Shown in pieces: positions 19,008 through 27,065 of a stretch of 64,000 nt of DNA. A model generated the notes under the pieces. It had not been told where the DNA came from. It saw only the letters and a program-made list of their open reading frames with translations, and did no database searches. The position numbers and the translations under genes were made by a program. The stretch's first letter is position 1; each line of letters opens with the position of its first letter. The stretch spans positions 8,680,001 through 8,744,000 of the forward strand of contig NZ_JAPEPZ010000001.1 of assembly GCF_026339875.1 (NCBI RefSeq), written 5' to 3'. The stretch is from Streptomyces sp. NBC_01571. Lineage in GTDB: Bacteria > Actinomycetota > Actinomycetes > Streptomycetales > Streptomycetaceae.

Positions 19008-20360
19008 ATGTCAGAGCGTGTTACCGCGACCCGCGCGGACGGGTTGATCTCTCTGGGCGCAGCGGATGCCTTGTGGGCTGGTTTGACGGCTGGCAGCGTT
19101 GTGCCGTCGGCTGCTGCGGTGTTCACCTCCTTTCCCGTGCATGCTCAGACGGAGTACGTGGTGCTCGGCGGGCGTGTGGTGGCGATGGTGAAGGCCAGCA
19201 GCGGCTCGTGGAGCGTTTCGGAGAGGGAGCTGCGCCGGGCGGCGGCGGAGTTGAGCGCGGTGGAGATGGACCGCCAGGACCTGGTCCGTATCGGCCCGTT
19301 CGGCCGCGCGCTGAAGCCGGAACGGAACGAGGGAACGCTGGTGCCGTGGCGCGAGCGTATCTCCCGGGATCTGCAGGAAGCGGGCCGCCCCCGGCCTCCA
19401 GGCCAAGGTGGAGACGCCCGGCCGTCCCATCTGGCGGGGATCGACTGGCGGAGGCTGCTCGTGCAACGGCCTCATGGCCGGGCGGCGCGGTCGTGGTGGC
19501 TGCCACGCGCGGTGGTCAGGCTCCTGGATGGGGCAGCCCACACGGAAACGCAGTGGCTACATGCCAGGCAGGCCCGCCAGGCGAACACGGCCGTGACCGA
19601 GCCATCCGTCCACCCTGGGCAGACCCCGGCCGCCGACGTCGGGCAGACTACGAGCCCCGATGCCCCAGCCGTCCCGCTGCGTCGCTATAACGGGGAACTG
19701 CAGGGCCAGCTGTACTCGGTGCTCAGCAGGAAGCCCGGCATGGCGCGGAAAGTAGCCGGGTGGGCGTGCGCGGTCTGCCGCACCGCACCCGCGGCCGTAC
19801 TGGATCATTGCCATGAACACGGTTATGTCCGTGCCCCGGTCTGCCAGTCCTGCAATACACAGGAGCGCCCCGACCACCTCTACAGCAACGACATCCGCGT
19901 GGCCGGCCACTACATACGCCTCTTCGACACCCACGCTGCCGACTGGCTCCGGCACTGGCACCGTTGCCCCGGCTGCCGCGCCCGCACCACCCTGCCCCTC
20001 GCCCACCTCGCCGCATGGACCGCCCACGTAGCGTGCCGGTCACAGCGTCCGACCCACCGCGATCCCCGCAGCTCCCGCGGACGCAAACCCTGCGGCGCCC
20101 TGCGCGTTTCGTGGACGGGCAGTCACCACGCGCCCCATGCCTGCGTCCTCACGGTCGTCGTCGACTTCTGCCCGTCCGGCGAGCACCGTGTCCTGGCGCA
20201 CGTCCCCTACCGCGAAGCTGCCGAACAGTTCCGTACCTGGTTGGCCGCGACGGCGCCTGCCGTGGCTGCCGAGGCCGGACCCGACCGCACCGACGACCTA
20301 CCCGCTCAACCCCGGCCCGTCATCGCCGACACCAGCGGTGACGGCCTGGCCCTGTTCTGA
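19008..20360 (+). CDS. Endonuclease VII-domain protein
   Basis: This 450-residue protein contains a recombination endonuclease VII (His-Me finger) motif at about residues 254-290: CAVC, then VLDHCHEHGYVRAPVCQSCN. That gives the paired zinc-binding CxxC motifs and the catalytic DHCH. The N-terminal ~230 residues carry a possible substrate-recognition region without a recognised family. A second cysteine cluster (HRCPGC) and a late segment, VVVDFCPSGEHRVLAHVPY, follow the domain. The family cleaves branched or damaged DNA and includes many phage and plasmid enzymes. Its end overlaps the start of the next gene by 23 bp, and it is first of three overlapping nuclease genes. Confidence 0.75.
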   Translation: MSERVTATRADGLISLGAADALWAGLTAGSVVPSAAAVFTSFPVHAQTEYVVLGGRVVAMVKASSGSWSVSERELRRAAAELSAVEMDRQDLVRIGPFGRALKPERNEGTLVPWRERISRDLQEAGRPRPPGQGGDARPSHLAGIDWRRLLVQRPHGRAARSWWLPRAVVRLLDGAAHTETQWLHARQARQANTAVTEPSVHPGQTPAADVGQTTSPDAPAVPLRRYNGELQGQLYSVLSRKPGMARKVAGWACAVCRTAPAAVLDHCHEHGYVRAPVCQSCNTQERPDHLYSNDIRVAGHYIRLFDTHAADWLRHWHRCPGCRARTTLPLAHLAAWTAHVACRSQRPTHRDPRSSRGRKPCGALRVSWTGSHHAPHACVLTVVVDFCPSGEHRVLAHVPYREAAEQFRTWLAATAPAVAAEAGPDRTDDLPAQPRPVIADTSGDGLALF

Positions 20361-20955
20361 GGAAACCGCACCCGATACGGCCGCGGCTCTCACCGGTCTG
20401 AGAGCCGCATGGCCGGCTGTTCTCCTGGGCGTTCTGTGCGCGGCCGTTGTTGTGGCGTGGCGGTTCGGTCGGGCCGCCGTGCGGCGGGAGCGTGACAGGC
20501 AGCGTCAGGCGGACCTGCGGATCACCCTCGCCGAAATTGACGCCTTGGACGACCGGCGTTTCGAGTACGCCTTGCGGGATCTGCTGGTCCGGGACGGCTG
20601 GCCCGCAAGCCGGGTAGGGGGCGGCGGGGACCAAGGCGCCGATGTCATCGGAGATCACCTGCAGCGCGGTCGGATTGTCGTTCAGGCCAAGCACACCCGT
20701 GTCGGAGGGAAGGTCGGCTCCTCGGTGATGTACGCGGTCAAGGGCACAGCCAGGCCTGTCCACAAGGCGGAGCACGCCGTGGTCGTCACCAACGGTGCCT
20801 TCACCCGCGACGCCATGACCTGGGGCGACCGGCACGGCGTCCACTGGATCGACCGGGAAAGGCTGCGCCACTGGGCCGAGAACGGCGCCGCCTTGCACGA
20901 ACTCCTCGGCCTGCCCGCCCGCTCACGCCCCTTCCGTTTCAAACGGGCAGCGTGA
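20338..20955 (+). CDS. Membrane-anchored Mrr-type nuclease (first copy)
   Basis: From the GTG at 20338 this is a 205-residue protein. An N-terminal membrane helix (AVLLGVLCAAVVVAWRFG, about 21-40) is followed by an Arg-rich cytosolic linker and a PD-(D/E)xK domain of Mrr type. The domain begins FEYALRDLLVRDGW, with the catalytic Asp in DQGADVIG and the Q-x-K in IVVQAKH, then VVVTNGAFTRDAMTWGDRHG. Mrr enzymes cut modified or foreign DNA. The start overlaps the end of the endonuclease VII gene, and the stop overlaps the next GTG (GTGA), so the three genes form one translational unit. An upstream ATG would overlap the previous gene by over 200 bp and was rejected. Confidence 0.75.
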   Translation: MTAWPCSEETAPDTAAALTGLRAAWPAVLLGVLCAAVVVAWRFGRAAVRRERDRQRQADLRITLAEIDALDDRRFEYALRDLLVRDGWPASRVGGGGDQGADVIGDHLQRGRIVVQAKHTRVGGKVGSSVMYAVKGTARPVHKAEHAVVVTNGAFTRDAMTWGDRHGVHWIDRERLRHWAENGAALHELLGLPARSRPFRFKRAA

Positions 20956-21692
20956 CCCGCGTGTTCCGCATCTACTTTCGAGCGTCCGGAGGTGTGGTGT
21001 TCGAGGAGGACGGGTCACTTGACCCGCTGCTGAAATTCCTGCTGTACGCGGTGATCGCGCTGGCTGTCGGCAAGATGCTGTGGAAATGGCTCACCGAAGA
21101 CGTACTGCGGTGGATCACCGTGGACCTGTGGTGCCTGGTCGCAGACCATCCATGGTGGACTGCCCTCACCGTTGTCGGCGGCCTGACGCTGCTCCTGCTT
21201 CTCGCCGGCCTTCTCTCTGGCCTGTCCGGAGCGGGCGCCTATCGGTACGTGGACGAGGCCGAGACCGCTGACGAGCCGGAGGTGCTGACTTTCAAGATGA
21301 AGCAGCTTGCTTCGATGAGCGCGTCGGGGTTCGAGCAGGCGTGCGCCGACCTCCTGGCGCGCGACGGGTTTCGGCAGCCCCGGCGGGTGGGAGGCGCAGG
21401 CGATCTCGGCGCCGACGTCACGGCCTGGGACGGCGACGACCGCCTGGTGATCCTGCAGTGCAAGCAGTACTCCAGCCCCGTCGGGTCCGGCCATGTACAG
21501 CAGTTCAACGGAGCGGCCCGCCTGCATCATCGATCGGACGTGCCCATCATGATCGCACTGAACGGCTTCACACAGCCGGCGATGGACTTCGCCCGCAGAC
21601 GCGCCCTGGTTCTCGTGAGTCGTCCGGAACTGAATCTCTGGGCCCACGGCCAGCACCTCTACGACGTCCTCGGCATCGAGAGTGCGGCGTAG
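20952..21692 (+). CDS. Membrane-anchored Mrr-type nuclease (second copy)
   Basis: This 246-residue protein has two N-terminal membrane helices (about 25-40, LLKFLLYAVIALAVG, and about 73-92, ALTVVGGLTLLLLLAGLL). A C-terminal Mrr nuclease domain begins SGFEQACADLLARDGF. It contains RVGGAGDLGADVTAWDG, then LVILQCKQYSSPVGSG (catalytic Asp and Q-x-K), then NGFTQPAMDFARRRALVLV. Its domain resembles that of the preceding protein, but the membrane parts differ in length and number, so the pair may work as a hetero-complex. It is last in the operon and is followed by a strong hairpin. Confidence 0.78.
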   Translation: MTRVFRIYFRASGGVVFEEDGSLDPLLKFLLYAVIALAVGKMLWKWLTEDVLRWITVDLWCLVADHPWWTALTVVGGLTLLLLLAGLLSGLSGAGAYRYVDEAETADEPEVLTFKMKQLASMSASGFEQACADLLARDGFRQPRRVGGAGDLGADVTAWDGDDRLVILQCKQYSSPVGSGHVQQFNGAARLHHRSDVPIMIALNGFTQPAMDFARRRALVLVSRPELNLWAHGQHLYDVLGIESAA

Positions 21693-21717
21693 CGTAAGGA
21701 ATCCGGCCTGGAAAGCG

Positions 21718-21754
21718 TGGGTCCGTCGCCCCCCACAGTAGGGCGACGGACCCA
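21718..21754 (+). terminator. Terminator of the nuclease operon
   Basis: A perfect 14-bp stem TGGGTCCGTCGCCC (21718-21731) / GGGCGACGGACCCA (21741-21754) with a 9-nt loop lies 26 bp after the second Mrr gene. There is no U-run, but the stem is very stable. Confidence 0.75.
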
Positions 21755-21823
21755 GACAGCCAGTACCGCGGGACCAAGTCCCCGCGAGCGTCTCGCTGGT
21801 ACTGCTCCAGTGACGGGACCCGG

Positions 21824-21993
21824 CGTTCCGGCACACTGGATGCGCGCCCGCGTGGAGCATGTCATCGAACGGATGAAGAACTACAGGATCCTGCGTGAGT
21901 GTCGGCAGGGTGATGGGGCTCCAACGTACCGTCCAGGCCGTCGACCGGATCGATACCTCACCCGCAGCGCGTGACCAGACGCGCCAGACGACC
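21824..21993 (+). pseudogene. IS5/IS4-like transposase C-terminal remnant
   Basis: The frame reads RARVEHVIERMKNYRILRECRQGD, the typical segment carrying the catalytic Glu at the end of IS5-type DDE transposases (RxxVEhxigrlKxwrxLr). The following family-like sequence GLQRTVQAVDRIDTSPAA continues in another frame, from about 21895. The Asp residues and ends are missing. It is a frameshifted relic between the nuclease operon and the Gabija-like genes. The remaining bases to 22370 show no gene. Confidence 0.6.
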
Positions 21994-22370
21994 GGTTCAG
22001 CCCGGCTGATCGCGGCGTCCTGCGACACGCTTTGGCGTCGAGCGTGTGAGCGGCGAAGGGGGGTCGGCTTGATGCGTACGGCGGACGTTCGCGGCGTGAC
22101 CAGCGTCTTGGTTCAGAGAAGGTATTCCATCCAGATTCAGTGCATTATGACCGGCTTTGTCGAGGCGGCTTGTGATAACCCGTTCAATGCCGATTACTGA
22201 TCTGCTTTGATCGAAGTTGAATGAGTTACGAGAAATGTGCAGTGAGAGATTTGAGGTGGCAGGATGCGGCCCTGAAGCCCGAGGGGACGTGGACGCGGCA
22301 GGGGCTGTGCCCTGCTTGTCGCGTGCTCGCGTCGGTGCCCTTGGATACACATGCGCGGCAGGGAGCTGAG

Positions 22371-24527
22371 ATGTCTCAAACCGGTACAAGTAATGCCATT
22401 CCAGGGCAGCGGGTTGAGCTGAACGGATCCCAGATCATCGAACCTCCCAGGCCGCCCCGCCTGAGCAGGGCCGTGATCCGCAACTTCAGGCTCCTGCGTG
22501 AAGCGGAACTGACTTTCGCTGACGAAGCGACGGTCTGTGTCGGCCGTAACAACACAGGAAAGACATCGCTGGCGAAATTATTTAAGCTGCTCACGGCAAG
22601 AAAAGATGCCAAGCTGCGCATCGAGGACTTCTCTGCGGACTGCTACGGCGAGTTCCTTGACGCGTACGATCTCTACGCCAAAGGTGAGACGCAGCAGGCG
22701 CACGGCCGCATTCCGAAAATCAGCCTGACCCTCCACATCTCCTACGACGCGGATTCCGGACAGTACGGGCCCTTGGCCCCCTTCGTCGTCGACCTCGACC
22801 CGAACTGCTCCGAGGTCGTGATCAACTTCACCTACGCCCTGAACGACGGAGCTCTGGAGGCGTTCCTCGGCGACCTGGTCTCTAGCACGGGCGCGCCCCT
22901 GGAGCGCCTTGCCAGACGCATCCCGGCACACTTCGGCCTCTCTGTGACTGCGGTCGACCCGACGGACAACACGAACCAACGGTCGGTCGACCTGGCGGAC
23001 GTTCACAGACTCGTGAAATTGGACTTCCTCGAAGCCCAACGAGGTCTCGATGACGAAGACCGGGAGACCTCCCAGCCGATCGGAGCGATCTTCGAGCAGT
23101 TGTTCACTGCTGCCAAGGGCAGCAAGCGTGTGGAGTGGCTGGAGGACCTCGCCACACGCATCGACGAGAGGCTCACCCATACGTCGAACGACCTCGACAC
23201 CAGCCTGCAGGACATCCGTAGCCAAGTGGCGCCGGCTCTGAAGTCCTTCGGCTATCCGGGGCTGGGTAATCATGAGTTCGTCACGGCTGCCCAGTTGGAT
23301 TCCAGGAGACTCCTCAAGAACTTCGCACGCATCCACTACCCAGGAGCGGAAGGCGTCAGGTTTCCGGAGTCATACAACGGTCTCGGAACTCGCAATCTGG
23401 TGTTGATGCTGCTCAGGCTCTTCACCTTCTACCGAGAACACACAGCGAAGTCCCATGAGTGGGGAATCCATATGATCTTCTTGGAAGAACCCGAGGCGCA
23501 TCTGCACCCACAGATGCAGGAAGTTTTCATCCAGCAACTCCTCCTGTTCCCCACACTCTTCCCGAAGCTCGACGCCGAGATGCGCGCAAACACCCCAGAG
23601 CGGACAGGTGCAGCGAACGAGAACGCCCCTGGCGCCAGGAACGAAGCATCTTGGAACGCCCAGTTCGTGGTGACCACCCACTCGGCCCACGTAGCGAACC
23701 GGGCCCGCTTCTCCAACATCCGGTACTTCCGTAAGGAGGAAGAAGCCGCCGAACCTGGCGAACAGCAGAGGCCCGCCCGAACGGTCATCAAGGACCTCTC
23801 CAAGCTGGCGAGCGACGAGAAGTTCCTGCTCAAGTATCTGACGCTCACGCGAGCCGACCTGTACTTCGCGGACAAAGCGATCCTTGTCGAAGGTGCCAGC
23901 GAGCGCGTCTTCGTCCCCGCAGCAGAAGAGAAGATCGTCGCCGGAACACCGGGCACGGTGCTGCCGCCGCAGTACGTAACGCTGATGGAAGTGGGAGGCT
24001 TCTTCGCCCACAAGTTCTTCCCGCTGCTCAGAATCCTCGGCATCCCAACTTTGATCATCACCGATCTCGACCCCGTCGACACGAGCCAGCCCAAGTCGCC
24101 CAAGTGCGCGGCGTCCGAAGGCGGACACACCTGCAATCCGTCCATCAAGGAATGGACCGATGAAGCAGGAACACACCGGGTGGCCGAGCTTCTCGAACGT
24201 GCCGAGACGGCCCCGCTCGTCTCCGCAAACCTCTGTCTGGCCTACCAGGTACCCGAACACCCCGAAGGTCCATGCGGTCGCACTTTTGAGGACGCGTTCG
24301 TCCTGGCAAACCCATCACTCTTCGACCTCGGAGCCACGGATGGGCTCACCAATGTAGAGGTCGAGAAGAGCGCTCGCGACAAGGTCGTGGGCAAGGCGAG
24401 CAAGGTCGACTTCGCCCTGGAGCACGTACTGGGTGAATATGAATGGGAAGTCCCGAAGTACATCAAGCGCGGTCTCGAATGGCTCATCGAGCAGGATGGA
24501 ACGGCCACGAAGACGGAGTCCGAGTGA
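22371..24527 (+). CDS. OLD-family ATPase/TOPRIM nuclease, GajA-like
   Basis: This 718-residue protein starts at the ATG at 22371, preceded by GGCAGGGAG; an earlier in-frame ATG at 22221 lacks such a site. The ABC-type ATPase half shows Walker A GRNNTGKTS (about 58-66), Walker B IFLEEPEAHLHPQMQE (about 368-383) and the His switch VVTTHSAHVANRA. The TOPRIM half shows ILVEGASERVFV (about 503) and LIITDLDPVD (about 561). The next gene is a UvrD-like helicase overlapping by 1 bp. This is the arrangement of class 2 OLD systems and of Gabija (gajA-gajB), where GajA nicks phage DNA. It is longer than classical GajA (~580 residues), so it may be a subfamily. Confidence 0.78.
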   Translation: MSQTGTSNAIPGQRVELNGSQIIEPPRPPRLSRAVIRNFRLLREAELTFADEATVCVGRNNTGKTSLAKLFKLLTARKDAKLRIEDFSADCYGEFLDAYDLYAKGETQQAHGRIPKISLTLHISYDADSGQYGPLAPFVVDLDPNCSEVVINFTYALNDGALEAFLGDLVSSTGAPLERLARRIPAHFGLSVTAVDPTDNTNQRSVDLADVHRLVKLDFLEAQRGLDDEDRETSQPIGAIFEQLFTAAKGSKRVEWLEDLATRIDERLTHTSNDLDTSLQDIRSQVAPALKSFGYPGLGNHEFVTAAQLDSRRLLKNFARIHYPGAEGVRFPESYNGLGTRNLVLMLLRLFTFYREHTAKSHEWGIHMIFLEEPEAHLHPQMQEVFIQQLLLFPTLFPKLDAEMRANTPERTGAANENAPGARNEASWNAQFVVTTHSAHVANRARFSNIRYFRKEEEAAEPGEQQRPARTVIKDLSKLASDEKFLLKYLTLTRADLYFADKAILVEGASERVFVPAAEEKIVAGTPGTVLPPQYVTLMEVGGFFAHKFFPLLRILGIPTLIITDLDPVDTSQPKSPKCAASEGGHTCNPSIKEWTDEAGTHRVAELLERAETAPLVSANLCLAYQVPEHPEGPCGRTFEDAFVLANPSLFDLGATDGLTNVEVEKSARDKVVGKASKVDFALEHVLGEYEWEVPKYIKRGLEWLIEQDGTATKTESE

Positions 24528-26401
24528 TGACGACACCGATCAAGAACCTGACACACACGCCATCACAGAGCGTCGTCAACGTGTTCGCGTCCGAGGCGCA
24601 GGCCGTACAGGAGGCAATCCTCAGCACCCTGCACGACGGTCGCCACTTTAAGGTCGAAGCCGGAGCGGGCGCGGGCAAGACCAGCTCACTCATCGAGGCA
24701 GTGCAAGGCATCATCGCCCACCGACACCGCTACCTCCCGCGACGGGACCAGCGCGTCGCCTGCATCACATACACCAACGTGGCCCGCGACGAGATCATCA
24801 GCCGAACCGACAGCAGTCCCTACGTGTACGCGGACACTATCCACGGCTTCCTGTGGCGGCTCCTGTCGCCCTTCCCAAGACACCTGCTGCGCCATCTCGT
24901 CGAACTCGACGCCGTTAAGCCAAAGCTGGAAGGCCGAACGTCACTCGACGGCTACACCGTCGGCTACACCACAGGCTTCGCAAAGATCGACCACGAGACA
25001 CTCCATGTGCAGCTGGCGCACAACGACCTGCCCGCCCTGGCCTGCAAGCTCTTCACCCTGCCTAAATTCCGGGCCATCGTCGCAGACCAATTCCCGGTCG
25101 TCTTCGTCGACGAGTACCAGGACACCCCCGCCGGCCTCGCAGAAGCCCTACTAGGCACGCCCGACGAGGAGACACGCTTCCGTGGCCCCCTGTGTGGATT
25201 CTTCGGTGACCACTGGCAACAGATCTACGACAACGTGTGCGGAACCATCACCGACCCCCGATTGAAACCGATCATCAGGCGGCGTAATCGCCGCTCCGAG
25301 CGCGCAGTGGTGGATTTCCTCAACTCGATGCGCCCTGAACTGAAACAGACCGCAAACCCAAGAGCAGATCAGGGCAGCGTCACGATCTACCACACCAACG
25401 ACTGGGCCGGAACGAGGCTCACTCACCATCAGAAGGGTCAGATCGGGTGGGACGCGGCACACGCTGCCCGCAGCTGGGTACTGCAAGACGCCCGCACACA
25501 CCATTGGCGCGCTGAGGAGTCAGTCGGCATCGCCGCCGCACAGACAGTCGCTCCCAACACCAAGATCCTCATGCTCACGCACGAGACCATTGCCGGCGAA
25601 CTGGGCTACCAGCGACTCCACAAAGCCTTCCGGCGCAACGAGTCCTACGTGAAGAAAGAAGACCACATCATGGCCTTCTTCCTCGACGTCCTAGAGCCCG
25701 CCCTGCTCCACCACCGCAACAAGCGCTACGGTGCGATGTTCGACATACTCGGCCACCGCTCACTTCTCACTTCTCCTGCCGACAAGCGCACCTGGGCTGC
25801 AGTACTGCATGAAATCGATGAGACACGCGAAACGGGAACGGTTGGGGATGTCCTCGACCTTTGTCTGAAACAACGGTTGTTCGACGGCCTGAGTAAAATA
25901 CGCGAACGCCAGCAGAAGTCCGAGACGCCAACGGATGACGGCGCGCAGGCCGCAGGCGACGACAAAGCCAAGGCGCGAGCAAAGGAGTACCAGGCACTAC
26001 GGGCTGTGCCCTACGCGCAACTGCTGGCCCTGCATGACCATCTCGGCGGTGGTACACCCTTCGCCACACAACACGGAGTTAAGGGACAGGAGTTTGACCG
26101 GGTTCTCACTGTCATCAGCAAGGGGCACACCCGCTTCCAGATCCCCGAGATGCTGGCAAGCTATTCACGGCGTCACGAACTGACAGGGAAAGACCAGGAA
26201 GCGTTTGTCAGGGCGAGAAACCTCTTCTACGTGGCGTGTTCGCGAGCCAAGCAACACCTGGCTCTCCTGTTCACCGCGAGGCTTGACCCAGCCGCGCTCG
26301 ACACTCTATGTGCCTGGGTGGGCAGTTCACGGATCCACTCTTTGCAGTTCGACGGAGACAGTGTGATGGGTGGTGCTCCCGAAGCGAGCAGTGCCGTGTA
26401 G
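24527..26401 (+). CDS. UvrD-like SF1 helicase, GajB-like
   Basis: This 624-residue protein starts at an ATG sharing one base with the upstream stop (TGATG). SF1A motifs are Walker A AGAGAGKTSSL (about 45-54), ITYTNVARDEI (Ia), VVFVDEYQDTPAG (II, about 190), GFFGDHWQQIYD (III), THGVKGQEFDRVLTVI (V) and RNLFYVACSRAKQHL (VI, about 564-578). In Gabija, GajB senses DNA ends or nucleotide depletion and works with GajA. The coupling to an OLD nuclease supports that role here. All helicase motifs appear intact. Confidence 0.8.
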   Translation: MTTPIKNLTHTPSQSVVNVFASEAQAVQEAILSTLHDGRHFKVEAGAGAGKTSSLIEAVQGIIAHRHRYLPRRDQRVACITYTNVARDEIISRTDSSPYVYADTIHGFLWRLLSPFPRHLLRHLVELDAVKPKLEGRTSLDGYTVGYTTGFAKIDHETLHVQLAHNDLPALACKLFTLPKFRAIVADQFPVVFVDEYQDTPAGLAEALLGTPDEETRFRGPLCGFFGDHWQQIYDNVCGTITDPRLKPIIRRRNRRSERAVVDFLNSMRPELKQTANPRADQGSVTIYHTNDWAGTRLTHHQKGQIGWDAAHAARSWVLQDARTHHWRAEESVGIAAAQTVAPNTKILMLTHETIAGELGYQRLHKAFRRNESYVKKEDHIMAFFLDVLEPALLHHRNKRYGAMFDILGHRSLLTSPADKRTWAAVLHEIDETRETGTVGDVLDLCLKQRLFDGLSKIRERQQKSETPTDDGAQAAGDDKAKARAKEYQALRAVPYAQLLALHDHLGGGTPFATQHGVKGQEFDRVLTVISKGHTRFQIPEMLASYSRRHELTGKDQEAFVRARNLFYVACSRAKQHLALLFTARLDPAALDTLCAWVGSSRIHSLQFDGDSVMGGAPEASSAV

Positions 26402-26627
26402 CGAACGCATATCTCTGCTGCTGGCCGGAAGAAGGAAGTTCCAGGGAGGGTGCAGTAACTCCACGGCACTTGGCCGACAGTGAATAGACGACGGGCTGAA
26501 GAAGTGGGACGGCTCTACATGACCCGAGAGCGAGCGGAGGCTTCCTTGGGCTCGCAGCTAGAACTTGATTCTCGTCAGTACTCTTTGAGTCGGGGCCTGC
26601 GCAGCAGGAGGTAGTGATCGGCTCCGC

Positions 26628-26939
26628 TCACGAGATATCTGCCTTGGGCGGTTTGACGTCGGGCGGGTAGCCCTTGGCGCGAAGGAATGCGTCGAGTGCA
26701 AGCGCGACGATGTCGCCGTGCTGGATGCCATGGTCTGCGTGGTATCGGCGGATGCGCCGCTGGAGTTGAAGAGCGTCGGGGACGGCGTAGTTGATCTGTC
26801 CCCGACTGGTGTGGCGGCCGTTGATGACCTCCAGTGTGTCCGGATGAGGCGCCAACGGGTTGTCGGTCGGGTCGGATTGCGCGTCGAGAGCGTCAGCCAG
26901 TTCACGCAGCTGACGGGCGTGGTGCGAGAGATCGGGCAT
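26628..26939 (-). CDS. Small DNA-binding protein related to the ParB-like C-terminus
   Basis: This 103-residue protein has a helical N-terminus (ARQLRELADALDAQ) and a C-terminal segment QINYAVPDALQLQRRIRRY, then GDIVALALDAFLRAKGY. That segment closely resembles the end of the ParB-like protein encoded next door (SSVPAALKLKKRIKRF ... GDIVSVALDEWLTARGF). The layout of a short strand followed by two helices suggests a ribbon-helix-helix fold of the kind used by plasmid partition proteins and regulators. Directly upstream lies a perfect inverted repeat with palindromic arms, a likely binding site. I infer a role in partition or copy control, or autoregulation. Confidence 0.6.
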   Translation of the reverse strand: MPDLSHHARQLRELADALDAQSDPTDNPLAPHPDTLEVINGRHTSRGQINYAVPDALQLQRRIRRYHADHGIQHGDIVALALDAFLRAKGYPPDVKPPKADIS

Positions 26940-26957
26940 GGGCTGCTCCAGGCCGGT

Positions 26958-26995
26958 CCACTAGTCGACTAGCTAGCCGCCTAGTCGACTAGTGG
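26958..26995. promoter_or_regulatory. Palindromic operator / parS-like site
   Basis: CCACTAGTCGACTAG (26958-26972) is repeated in inverted orientation as CTAGTCGACTAGTGG (26981-26995) with an 8-bp spacer. Each arm contains the 12-bp palindrome CTAGTCGACTAG, and a further TAGTCG half-site follows at 26998. It lies just upstream of the small DNA-binding gene and close to the end of the par operon. Confidence 0.65.
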
Positions 26996-27010
26996 AATAG
27001 TCGGTGGGAC

Positions 27011-27047
27011 GGGTGTCCGCGAACGGGCTGACCGTTCGCGGACACCC
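27011..27047 (-). terminator. Terminator of the par operon
   Basis: A perfect 16-bp stem, beginning GGGTGTCCGCG (27011) and ending GCGGACACCC (27047) with a 5-nt loop, lies 19 bp after the ParB-like stop on the minus strand. Confidence 0.7.
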
Positions 27048-27065
27048 TGGGAGATGCACGCGGCG

